Source: Bog-159 sp050008575
Lineage (GTDB): Bacteria > Acidobacteriota > Terriglobia > Bryobacterales > Bryobacteraceae
Assembly: GCA_050008575.1 (NCBI GenBank)
Contig: JBEKMJ010000003.1
Location: forward strand, 92,838 to 156,837
DNA length: 64,000 nucleotides
Reading direction: 5' to 3'
Positions 8,459 to 15,667 of the stretch are shown here, in pieces (position 1 is the stretch's first letter; each line of letters starts with the position of its first letter). The position numbers and the translations under genes were made by a program. Below the pieces are notes generated by a model. It did no database searches. It was not told the DNA's origin and saw nothing but the letters and a program-made list of their open reading frames with translations.

Positions 8459-8821
8459 AGTTAGGTCGCACGTTTTGGAGGAAGCGCTTTTTGCATGGTG
8501 GCGATGGGCAGAAACAACGACCGAGGCCGGTAGCGAGGGTGCGGAATTCATTGTGCCGGTAAAACGCCACTCCCTGCTCGTCCTTGGCATCCACAAGCAT
8601 GGCGAAGGCCGTCGCGGCACCCTGCGCGATGCGATCGGCCGCGTCCATCAGGATCGCCGTAACCAAGCCGCGGCAGCGATAAAACAGTTGGCGATGTTCC
8701 GGCGGATATCCTGGGTTGCTTGCGTTTGCAAATACCGGTCCAGAGCCTCTTCGCCGCAGCGAAACGATTAGCGGTCGTGCTGGCCGCCAAGAGCCTCGAA
8801 ACGGAAGGCCGCGGGAGTCAT
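8459..8821 (-). pseudogene. Decayed TacT-like GNAT toxin
   Basis: From an ATG at 8821 the frame reads F-R-F-E-A-L-G-G-Q-H-D-R, an in-frame TAA (8768-8770), then C-G-E-E-A-L-D-R-Y-L-Q-T-Q. This is the usual beginning of GNAT toxins of the TacT/AtaT type. After A-N-C-F-I-A about 60 codons, including the acetyl-CoA-binding R-x-G-x-G loop, are missing. A second frame continues with the C-terminal part V-D-A-K-D-E-Q-G-V-A-F-Y-R-H-N-E-F. The gene therefore has a nonsense codon, a frame change and a deletion and cannot make an active acetyltransferase. The original start overlapped the antitoxin stop (ATGA), the normal layout of this operon. Confidence 0.75.
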
Positions 8822-9119
8822 TCCGCGCCGAAGAGTTCGCGATACCGGCGCCGGCCTTCAGCAGCGCAGGCCCTGGCTCAGGAGGGTTGATGATGGCTTC
8901 GGCGATCAGCAGTTGGTCTTCGCGCGAGAGGCGAATGATTTCGGTCTGCTCGATCGTACGGCAAGCTGCTTCGGCGGCGGCGGCGACCACAAAGTCGGTG
9001 AGGCTACGTCCCTGTATTTCGGTGGCGCGCTTCAAACGTTCCAGGACTTCGTGCGGCAGCCGGGCTTCCAGACGGGCGGTGCGGCGACCGCCCTCCGGTG
9101 GCAGGAGGAGATCAATCAT
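8818..9119 (-). pseudogene. Frameshifted DUF1778 (TacA-like) antitoxin
   Basis: The start at 9119 gives a ribbon-helix-helix segment (A-R-L-E-A-R-L-P-H-E-V-L-E-R-L-K-R-A) and the conserved D-F-V-V-x-A-A-x-x-A-A helix of DUF1778 antitoxins, ending E-A-I-I-N-P-P-E-P-G. Around 8870 the frame shifts by one base; the ancestral end, R-R-R-Y-R-E-L-F-G-A-E-stop, is in the next frame and stops at 8818-8820. In the unshifted frame the protein would run on to 8331 with unrelated sequence. DNA binding may survive because the RHH domain is intact, but the toxin-binding tail is altered. Confidence 0.7.
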
Positions 9120-9169
9120 TCTGCCAGCGGCCGCCAAAGATCTTATCGGCCCGGAAGCGCGAAACTTGC

Positions 9170-10030
9170 TCAGGCCAGCGCGCGGCGGCAGTAGTCGTAG
9201 CACTTGCGCATTTCCGCCACCGTATCGCCGCCCTCATATTCGTATTCGATGTTGGCCGGGATCGGGTATTTCTCGCGCTTTAGCAATTGCAGCACTTCCT
9301 GGATCGGCGTATCGCCTTCGCCGAACGGCATGTTCTTGCCCTGATTTTTCTTGCGATCCTTGATGTGCAGGGTGACGATGCGTTCGTGGTGCTCCGCGAT
9401 GAACGGCACAGGGTCGTAGCCCGCTGCCCAATAATGCCCGATATCCAGATTCACGGCGATGTACGGCGACAGCTTCATGGCTTCTACAAACGTCTCGGGC
9501 CTGGCGTATTCCTTGGGGTTTTTGACGTTCGAATGCCCATGCATGCCGACCACGATCTTGTATTTCTCAGCCTGAGCGGCGATGCGCGGGGTGACCGACA
9601 CCGTGGCAGAAGTGGTCATCACCTTGACGCCGAGCGCCTGGGCCACGTCGAAGCCGCGGGCGATTTCGTCGTCTGTAAAATCGTCGCGGATGTTGTAAGC
9701 ATATGCGGAGAGCTCGATGCCGGCCGTGTCGAACTTGCGCCGGATCGCGCGGATGTCGTCGAGCGAGACATTCAGGCGCCACTTGCGGAGCGCCGCGCGG
9801 CCGTCTGCCCCATGGGGGAACTCAGGCTCCACGTGCCCCATGGACAGTTCGCATTCGCTTAAGCCCACGTCGACGAAGCCCTGGATGGCCGCGTCCAGGG
9901 GCCGGTCGCGAAAGCTGTAAGACTGCGCGCCGATCAGCACGCCGCTGACGTGCGAATCCAACTTGGCGAGTGCGCGGCCCAGCGGCAACGACGCCAGCGC
10001 CAGGCGTCCGATATCGCGTCGCGTGTACAT
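9170..10030 (-). CDS. Sugar phosphate isomerase/epimerase-like TIM-barrel protein with Tat-type leader
   Basis: The start at 10030 is preceded by CAGGAG-TTTTGAA, and the leader Y-T-R-R-D-I-G-R-L-A-L-A carries a twin arginine. A longer upstream frame reads only through a dispersed repeat and was rejected. The barrel contains G-M-H-G-H-S-N-V (about residues 165-172), N-L-D-I-G-H (about 198-203) and L-H-I-K-D-R (about 229-234), and it ends with E-Y-E-Y-E-G-G. These match metal-binding positions of the Xyl-isomerase-like TIM family. The substrate is unknown. It is distantly related to the protein encoded at 6090, which also has a Tat-type leader. Confidence 0.8.
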   Translation of the reverse strand: MYTRRDIGRLALASLPLGRALAKLDSHVSGVLIGAQSYSFRDRPLDAAIQGFVDVGLSECELSMGHVEPEFPHGADGRAALRKWRLNVSLDDIRAIRRKFDTAGIELSAYAYNIRDDFTDDEIARGFDVAQALGVKVMTTSATVSVTPRIAAQAEKYKIVVGMHGHSNVKNPKEYARPETFVEAMKLSPYIAVNLDIGHYWAAGYDPVPFIAEHHERIVTLHIKDRKKNQGKNMPFGEGDTPIQEVLQLLKREKYPIPANIEYEYEGGDTVAEMRKCYDYCRRALA

Positions 10031-10049
10031 TTCAAAACTCCTGAAGAAC

Positions 10050-10141
10050 GGAACCACAGATGCACACAGATGCACACAGATAAAGGCAGCGAAACCCGGT
10101 GTTGGTTTTATCTGTGTGTATCTGTGTTCATCCGTGGTTCC
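10050..10141. repeat. Inverted repeat of the GTGTATCTGTG family
   Basis: The left arm at 10050-10084 (GGAACCACAGATGCACACAG, then a second ATGCACACAGATAAA) is the reverse complement, with a few mismatches, of the right arm at 10107-10141 (TTTATCTGTGTGTATCTG, then TGTTCATCCGTGGTTCC). The loop is about 22 bp. It lies between divergent genes and would form a long hairpin in RNA. A half copy lies at 29231-29263. Confidence 0.8.
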
Positions 10142-10170
10142 AATTGTATCGGATTTGCTATGTTGCAAAG

Positions 10171-11637
10171 GTGAGCGAATTGCGGACTTTGCTGGACATA
10201 TTGGATGCCGCGGATGGGCAGCGCACCGCTGTCATTCTGCCGGAGACGGGGTTGTCGGTCACCTATGACGATCTGCGGCGGAGGGTGCGCGGCATGGCTG
10301 GCGCATTGTACGCGGCGGGCGTGCGGCGCGGCGATCGCGTGGCGATGGCGCTGCCGAACAGCTTGGACGCCATCGTGGCATTTCTGGCGGCCGCGGCGGC
10401 GGGTACCGCCGCGCCTCTGAACCCAGGCTACAAGTTCGAGGAGTTTTGTTTCTATCTGGCGGATACGCAAGCCAAGATGCTGATGGTTCCCTGTGAGGAA
10501 GGCGCCGAAGCCCGGCGCGCGGCGGAGCAGGCGGGCATTCCGTTGGTCACGCCCGCGATTTCCGGCGGAGGCCACGCGCCGGAACCCGGCCCGGACGATA
10601 TCGCGCTGGTTTTGCACACCAGCGGCAGCACGGGACGACCGAAGCGTGTGCCGCTGCTGCATCGGAATCTGGCGGCGTCCACATGCACGATCGCGGAGAC
10701 TTATGCGCTGGGGCCCAACGACGTTTCGCTGTGCCTGATGCCGCTGTTTCATGTCCATGGATTGATGGCTTCCACCATGGCAACGCTACTGACCGGCGGC
10801 ACGGTAGTGGTTCCGGCGAAATTCAACGCGCTGACATTCTGGCGCATGGTGCGCGATTACGGTGTCACCTGGTATTCCGCGGTGCCGACGATGCATCAGC
10901 TCATCCTGACGCGCAAGCGCAGCGGCGACGAAAAGCTGCGCTTCGTGCGGTCATGCAGCGCGGCGCTGGCGCCGGACCTGATGCGCCGCATGGAAGAGTA
11001 TTTCGCGGCGCCCGTGCTGGAAGCGTACGGAATGACGGAGGCGTCGCACCAGATGGCTTCGAACCCGCTGCCGCCCGCCGCCCGCAAAGCCGGATCGGTG
11101 GGACCGGGAACAGGCGTGCGAATCGGAATTCGCGACGAGCGGGGCGGCGAGTTGCCGCGCGGCAAGGCGGGCGAGGTGTGCATTGACGGGCCCGGCGTGA
11201 TCCGCGCATATGAGAACAATCCGGAGGCCACCGCGAAGTCGTTTTTTGGCGAATGGTTCCGTACGGGCGATCAGGGAATTCTGGACGACGACGGCTATCT
11301 GCACCTTACCGGACGCCTGAAGGAGTTGATCATCAGGGCCGGCGAGAATATCGCACCGCGGGAAATCGACGAGGTGCTGCTGCTGCACCCTTCCGTGGCG
11401 GAAGCGGTCTGCTTCGGCGTGCCGCATCCGACCTGGGGGGAAGAGGTGGAGGCGGCGGTGGTGCTGCGGCCCGAAGCGCCCGCGGACGAGGCCGGTCTGG
11501 TCACCTTCTGCCGCAGCCGGTTGGCGGACTTCAAGTGTCCCAAGAAGATTCACATCGTGGCTTCGATTCCGCGAACCGCAACCGGCAAAATCCAGCGGTT
11601 GAACGTGGCGGCGGCGCTGGGCGGAGCGCGAAAATGA
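10171..11637 (+). CDS. AMP-dependent acyl-CoA synthetase, oxalate-CoA ligase (AAE3/Pcs60)-like
   Basis: The protein has the complete adenylate-forming fold. The P-loop H-T-S-G-S-T-G-R-P-K lies near residue 148, Y-G-M-T-E-A near 289, the R-T-G-D motif near 369, the hinge G-R-L-K-E-L near 386 and the catalytic lysine in T-G-K-I-Q-R near 475. The stretch L-M-P-L-F-H-V-H-G-L and the S-N-P-L-P motif after M-T-E-A-S-H match the plant/yeast oxalate-CoA ligase branch better than fatty-acyl or acetyl-CoA synthetases. The start is GTG 10171 or TTG 10180; AAGGTGA sits well for the TTG. Its stop overlaps the next gene (ATGA). It might activate oxalate or another short diacid. Confidence 0.8.
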   Translation: MSELRTLLDILDAADGQRTAVILPETGLSVTYDDLRRRVRGMAGALYAAGVRRGDRVAMALPNSLDAIVAFLAAAAAGTAAPLNPGYKFEEFCFYLADTQAKMLMVPCEEGAEARRAAEQAGIPLVTPAISGGGHAPEPGPDDIALVLHTSGSTGRPKRVPLLHRNLAASTCTIAETYALGPNDVSLCLMPLFHVHGLMASTMATLLTGGTVVVPAKFNALTFWRMVRDYGVTWYSAVPTMHQLILTRKRSGDEKLRFVRSCSAALAPDLMRRMEEYFAAPVLEAYGMTEASHQMASNPLPPAARKAGSVGPGTGVRIGIRDERGGELPRGKAGEVCIDGPGVIRAYENNPEATAKSFFGEWFRTGDQGILDDDGYLHLTGRLKELIIRAGENIAPREIDEVLLLHPSVAEAVCFGVPHPTWGEEVEAAVVLRPEAPADEAGLVTFCRSRLADFKCPKKIHIVASIPRTATGKIQRLNVAAALGGARK

Positions 11638-12626
11638 AGTTCGTGATCGCGGGGGCGGGGGCCGTGGGCGCTTACATGGGCGCGGCGATGGCGCGCGCCG
11701 GTTTGGATGTGACGCTGTTTGCGCGCGGGCCGCAATTGCGGGCCATTGAAGAGCGCGGAGTGCGGGTGGTTAGCCCGGATGGCGATTTCGAAGCGCGGCC
11801 GAGGGCCACGGGCGACCTGGAATCCATCGGGCCGGCGGATGTGGTCTTCTTGGCCGTGAAAGCCCACAGCCTGCCGCAGTTGGCGCCCCGCATCAGGTGC
11901 CTGTTCGGCCCCGAGACGTGCGTGGTCAGCCTGCAGAACGGCGTGCCGTGGTGGTTCACGCCGCTCGATCGGGTGGATCCTGGGGGCGTGATCGCCGCCG
12001 CCATCGAGGCAAGGCGCGTAGTAGGGTCGCTGGTCTATTTCGCCACCGAAGTTGCGGAGCCGGGCGTGGTGCGGCACATCGAGGGCCGGCGCATCTCGAT
12101 CGGTGAGCCGGATGGCGCGCGCTCGGGGCGCTGCCGCGCGATTGCGGAAGCACTGATCGGCTCCGGGTTGCGCTGTCCCATTACGACCCACATTCGCGAA
12201 GAGATCTGGGTGAAAATTCTTGGGAATGTGGCGTTCAATCCGATCAGCGCGCTGACGGGGGCTACGCTTGCCCGCATGGCCGGCGATGCGGATGTGGCGG
12301 CGCTGGTGCGCGCGATCATGACCGAGGCGGAGGGCGTGGCGGGGCGAATGGGGATGAAGCTACCGGTCACAATCGAGCAGCGGATGGCCGGGGCGGCCAA
12401 GGTGGGCGAGCACAAGACATCGATGCTGCAGGATCTGGAAACGGGGCGGCCGTTGGAGCTGGAGGCGGTGGTGGGGGCGGTGCTGGAACTCGGGGAGAGG
12501 CTGGGTGTGGCAATGCCGGCGACGCGGGCGGTTTATGCGTGTACCAAACTGCGTGCGGAAGAGAGCCAAGGGCGGCCTGCGAGGCCGCCGCAGCCTACGA
12601 GCCTGCCCCACTTCAGGCCGGGATGA
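11634..12626 (+). CDS. Ketopantoate reductase (ApbA/PanE)-family oxidoreductase
   Basis: An N-terminal Rossmann motif G-A-G-A-V-G-A-Y-M-G (residues 7-16), V-K-A-H-S-L near residue 75 and the catalytic-lysine segment W-V-K-I-L-G-N-V-A-F-N-P near 195 are typical. The C-terminal helical domain carries the K-x-S-M-L-Q-D motif. The family reduces 2-dehydropantoate to pantoate with NADPH, but many members act on other 2-keto acids. Coupling to an oxalate-CoA-ligase-like gene, with no panB or panC here, makes the pantothenate role uncertain. The last 20 or so residues are translated from the palindromic repeat at 12570-12612 and end beyond the usual family C-terminus. The gene runs 14 bp into convergent mscL. 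Confidence 0.85.
   Translation: MKFVIAGAGAVGAYMGAAMARAGLDVTLFARGPQLRAIEERGVRVVSPDGDFEARPRATGDLESIGPADVVFLAVKAHSLPQLAPRIRCLFGPETCVVSLQNGVPWWFTPLDRVDPGGVIAAAIEARRVVGSLVYFATEVAEPGVVRHIEGRRISIGEPDGARSGRCRAIAEALIGSGLRCPITTHIREEIWVKILGNVAFNPISALTGATLARMAGDADVAALVRAIMTEAEGVAGRMGMKLPVTIEQRMAGAAKVGEHKTSMLQDLETGRPLELEAVVGAVLELGERLGVAMPATRAVYACTKLRAEESQGRPARPPQPTSLPHFRPG
12570..12612. repeat. Palindromic repeat overlapping the 3' end of the PanE-like gene
   Basis: The unit GGGCGGCCTGCGAGGCCGCC, followed by GCAGCCTACGAGCCTGCCCC, is the reverse complement of the copies at 54488 and 63905. It contributes the codons for G-R-P-A-R-P-P-Q-P-T-S-L-P-H and may also serve as a bidirectional hairpin between convergent genes. 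Confidence 0.75.
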
Positions 12627-13011
12627 CAGGCGAGGTGCAGAATGCGCAGCGGCGCGCCTGGATGGGGATAGTGCTGAGGCATTCCGGGCATTGCTTGGTG
12701 GTGGGATCGGGCGGGGCTTGGCCGCGGCGCGCCCGCGCCATTATCGCGTTGACGGGAACGACGACGAAGAAGTAGATGGCGGCGGCGATGAGGACAAAGC
12801 CGATCACCTGGTTGATGAAATCGCCTATGGGAAATGCCGCTAACTTGATGTCGGAAAAATCATGCTTGCCGACCAATGTCGCGATTAACGGCATCAGCAA
12901 ATCCGCCACTAGCGCGGCCACCACTTTGCCAAATGCTCCGCCGATGACGACGGCGACTGCCAGGTCAATCACATTGCCCCGCAGCAGAAACTGTTTGAAA
13001 CCTTTTAACAT
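12613..13011 (-). CDS. mscL: Large-conductance mechanosensitive channel MscL with C-terminal zinc ribbon
   Basis: The first helix F-L-L-R-G-N-V-I-D-L-A-V-A-V-V-I-G-G-A-F-G (residues 8-28) is the highly conserved MscL TM1 pore segment. A second membrane helix lies at about residues 70-90. Homopentameric MscL opens under membrane tension and releases solutes on osmotic downshock. After the usual cytoplasmic R-A-R-R region the protein ends in C-P-E-C-x9-C-x2-C (about 109-125), a rubredoxin-like metal knuckle absent from E. coli MscL, where a short amphipathic helix bundle is expected. It is convergent with the PanE-like gene, with a 14-bp overlap. Confidence 0.93.
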   Translation of the reverse strand: MLKGFKQFLLRGNVIDLAVAVVIGGAFGKVVAALVADLLMPLIATLVGKHDFSDIKLAAFPIGDFINQVIGFVLIAAAIYFFVVVPVNAIMARARRGQAPPDPTTKQCPECLSTIPIQARRCAFCTSPVIPA

Positions 13012-13067
13012 GTATCCTCCGTGAGGCTTATTCTAGCGAACCTCAAAGAGGAAATGCCGGGGACCGG

Positions 13068-14141
13068 CTAGTGATGCGAAGCGCCGCCGGTGCCACCGCC
13101 CACGGCGCCGCTACCGTGTGAAACCGCCGTGGACGAACTCACGCTGGATGACGCGACGCTGGAAGACGCGGGACGCCCCGCGTAGCCGCCAGAGGCTTCG
13201 TGAAACGATCCGCCCGACAACGGGTGGTAGATGGGCCGCCTGGGCACCGGCAAACTCTTATAATTCACCGTGTTGTATGCGCTCATGTATCCGGGATAAT
13301 TGCGATATCCGGTGTAACAGGGATAATTGGAGTACGGATCGAACGCCATGTACACGTCGATCGGACTAAACATGGGGCATCCATACGGGCCGTAGAACAT
13401 GCCGCCCATGCCGGGAACGTAGCTATACATCCCTAAGAATGGATTCCAATACCATCCGCCCGTAAACATACCCAATCCACCGCCGCTGGTAAACAGGGTA
13501 GCGTTCACGGTGGCGGCGGCCCCCACGTTGGCCATGGAGACATACCCGGCGCGCCGCTCGCTCCAGCGGTTCAGCGCATCGGTGGAGGTCTTGTCGAACT
13601 TGTGCACGGCCAGCGTGTCGAGCGCGACGACGTGGCCTTCTTTCACTTCCACGGTTTGGCCGGCGGCAGCGACCTCCGCCGAACCGTCGTAAACGTGCAA
13701 TTCGCCGGCGGCGGCGTCGAACCGGTAGACGCCCCTTTTAACAGGGTGAACGGCCGCATCCTTATAGGCCACCGTGACGGAGTTATCCTTCACGACGTCC
13801 GCGACCTCGACGACGGCCGACCCGGACTGGAACTCCAGGCGGGTATCGATCAGGCGGTTGGTAATCATGCGGAAGGAGCTGTTCTCGCCGAGCCGCAGGA
13901 AAACGCCGGGAGTCAACAGCACCTCCGCGCGCCCCTCCTCGGTTTTGAGCTGCTGGTTTTCCTTCACTTCGGGGAAGACGCCGAATTTGGTTTCCACCAG
14001 TTGGCCGTCCACGTAAACCTGGCCCTCCACGTAGTGGATCAGTCCGGAACGCGCCGAGATCACCGCAGATTGGGCCAGGGCGGCTACGCTGCCAGCCGCG
14101 AGGGCCAGAACGCCAGGAACCAGTTTCGCTGCAGCTCGCAT
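13068..14141 (-). CDS. Secreted FecR-domain protein with Gly/Tyr-rich and Ser-rich tail
   Basis: A signal peptide (about residues 1-23) precedes a FecR-type beta domain (about 35-185). The domain includes R-L-G-E-N-S-S-F-R-M, L-E-F-Q-S-G-S-A-V-V-E and V-x-V-K-E-G-x-V-V-A-L, which resemble the periplasmic FecR fold used in iron-signal transduction. Here there is no anti-sigma N-terminus and no TonB receptor nearby, so it is a stand-alone domain of the type frequent in acidobacteria. A low-complexity region rich in Gly, Met, Tyr and Pro (about 220-285) and a Ser/Ala/Gly/His tail follow. The role is unknown; surface or matrix association is possible. Confidence 0.8.
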   Translation of the reverse strand: MRAAAKLVPGVLALAAGSVAALAQSAVISARSGLIHYVEGQVYVDGQLVETKFGVFPEVKENQQLKTEEGRAEVLLTPGVFLRLGENSSFRMITNRLIDTRLEFQSGSAVVEVADVVKDNSVTVAYKDAAVHPVKRGVYRFDAAAGELHVYDGSAEVAAAGQTVEVKEGHVVALDTLAVHKFDKTSTDALNRWSERRAGYVSMANVGAAATVNATLFTSGGGLGMFTGGWYWNPFLGMYSYVPGMGGMFYGPYGCPMFSPIDVYMAFDPYSNYPCYTGYRNYPGYMSAYNTVNYKSLPVPRRPIYHPLSGGSFHEASGGYAGRPASSSVASSSVSSSTAVSHGSGAVGGGTGGASHH

Positions 14142-14212
14142 AAAAGCTCCTTAACAAGTCCTTAATAAAAGCATCTGCGCAATTGGGACGTTTGTCAATT
14201 GGTTTCGCGTTA

Positions 14213-15532
14213 CTACAAGCGCACAATGTGGCTGGAATTCACACCTTTCAGCGCGTTGCGCGTATCCACGATCAAGCGGGCTTGGGCGGCGATGCGCGGA
14301 TAATCGAAGGAGGAATGATCGGTGATGATGGCGGCGCAATCGGCTTGCCCCGCCAAGTCCTCCGGTTGGGCCTGCAACTCTTCGCCATCCAATTGCAAGT
14401 GCGCTACATACGGATCGCTGTAGGTGAGGCGCGCGCCGCGCCGCTTCAGCAGCAGCATGACATCCAGGGCCGGGGATTCGCGGAGATCCTCGATATCCTT
14501 CTTATAGGCCACGCCCAGAATGTGGATGTGCGACCCCTTTACGGGCTTGCCGGCGTCGTTGAGCGCGTTCTGGATTTTGTCCACGACGAAGTGCGGCATC
14601 TGGCCGTTGATATATCCCGCCAGTTCGATGAAGCGGGCCTCGATGCCGGCCTGCTTGGTCTTCCAGGAGAGGTAAAACGGATCGATCGGAATGCAATGGC
14701 CGCCCAGCCCCGGACCGGGATAGAACGGCATGAATCCGAAAGGCTTGGTAGCGGCGGCATCGATCACTTCCCAGACGTTGATGCGCATGCGGTCGCACAT
14801 CAGGGCCATCTCGTTTACCAATCCGATGTTGATCATGCGGAAGGTGTTTTCGAGCAATTTGACCATCTCGGCTACCTGCGTGGAACTGACCGGCACCACA
14901 GTCGACAGGGCTTGCGAATAGAATAGCCGGCCCATTTCCGTGCAGGCGGCGGTGGTGCCGCCCACTACTTTAGGGATGTTGGCGGTCTGGTATTTGGGGT
15001 TGCCGGGATCCACGCGTTCCGGCGAAAAACACAGGAAAAAATCGTGTCCCGCGCGCAGGCCGGATTTCTCAAACATGGGGAGCAGTAATTCGTCGGTGGT
15101 GCCGGGATAGGTGGTGGATTCCAGGATTACGAGCATGCCCGCATGCAAATACTTGAGGATTTCCTCGCAGGAGGACACGATGTAGCTCATGTCCGGGTCC
15201 TTGGTTTTGCGCAGGGGCGTGGGCACGCAGATGTTGATGGTATCCAGATCGCGCACCGCGGCGAAATCGGTAGTGGCGCGCAGTTTGCCCTCCTGCACGA
15301 GTTTGGATAACACGGCGCTGGAAATATCGCCCACATAGGACTCGCCCGCATTGACGTGGGCGGTCTTGCGGGCGTCCAGGTCGATGCCGGTGACGGAGAA
15401 GCCGGACTTGGCGAACTCCACGGCCAGGGGCAGTCCCACATATCCGAGCCCGACGATTCCCACGCGCGCGCGGCGGGATGCGATTTTTTCTTCGAGGATA
15501 CTGGCGCTGGTTTGCGCGGCGGCCGTTGTCAT
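14213..15532 (-). CDS. UDP-glucose/GDP-mannose-family nucleotide-sugar dehydrogenase
   Basis: The protein has the N-terminal NAD-binding motif G-L-G-Y-V-G-L-P-L-A, the middle domain with E-x-T-Y-P-G-T-T, the catalytic-cysteine motif G-L-G-G-H-C-I-P-I-D-P-F-Y (about residue 260) and the C-terminal domain with G-V-A-Y-K-K-D-I-x-D-x-R-E-S-P. The family oxidises the C6 hydroxyl of a UDP- or GDP-sugar to a uronate in two steps. The variant with the H-C-I-P-I-D-P loop is close to UDP-N-acetylhexosamine dehydrogenases used for capsule and O-antigen sugars. I chose ATG 15532 because AGG precedes it; an upstream ATG (15553) lies in tandem repeats without a ribosome site. Confidence 0.85.
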   Translation of the reverse strand: MTTAAAQTSASILEEKIASRRARVGIVGLGYVGLPLAVEFAKSGFSVTGIDLDARKTAHVNAGESYVGDISSAVLSKLVQEGKLRATTDFAAVRDLDTINICVPTPLRKTKDPDMSYIVSSCEEILKYLHAGMLVILESTTYPGTTDELLLPMFEKSGLRAGHDFFLCFSPERVDPGNPKYQTANIPKVVGGTTAACTEMGRLFYSQALSTVVPVSSTQVAEMVKLLENTFRMINIGLVNEMALMCDRMRINVWEVIDAAATKPFGFMPFYPGPGLGGHCIPIDPFYLSWKTKQAGIEARFIELAGYINGQMPHFVVDKIQNALNDAGKPVKGSHIHILGVAYKKDIEDLRESPALDVMLLLKRRGARLTYSDPYVAHLQLDGEELQAQPEDLAGQADCAAIITDHSSFDYPRIAAQARLIVDTRNALKGVNSSHIVRL

Positions 15533-15540
15533 ATACCTAT

Positions 15541-15600
15541 CATACAGCCGCATACGGCCGCATACAGCCGATTACAGCCGCATACCGCCGATTACAGGCG
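15541..15600. repeat. Six tandem 10-bp repeats upstream of the nucleotide-sugar dehydrogenase
   Basis: The 60 bp split exactly into six decamers: CATACAGCCG, CATACGGCCG, CATACAGCCG, ATTACAGCCG, CATACCGCCG and ATTACAGGCG. The period equals about one helical turn. The array begins 9 bp upstream of the chosen start and would lie in the 5' leader or promoter of the dehydrogenase gene. Confidence 0.9.
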
Positions 15601-15667
15601 AGTTTGTTCATTGTGGAACTCCGCCCGCGGCGGCTGCGTTAACATAGGTGATTAGGAGAGGTGTGCC

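Noticed and set aside
8331..9203. A single 290-residue protein made of an antitoxin and acetyltransferase pieces
   Set aside because: The frame joins a frameshifted antitoxin to toxin debris and ends antisense or out of frame in the MEMO1 gene; the ancestral stop and start are still visible in another frame.
15541..15600. Possible CRISPR array
   Set aside because: Ten-base units without spacers; no cas genes in the window.
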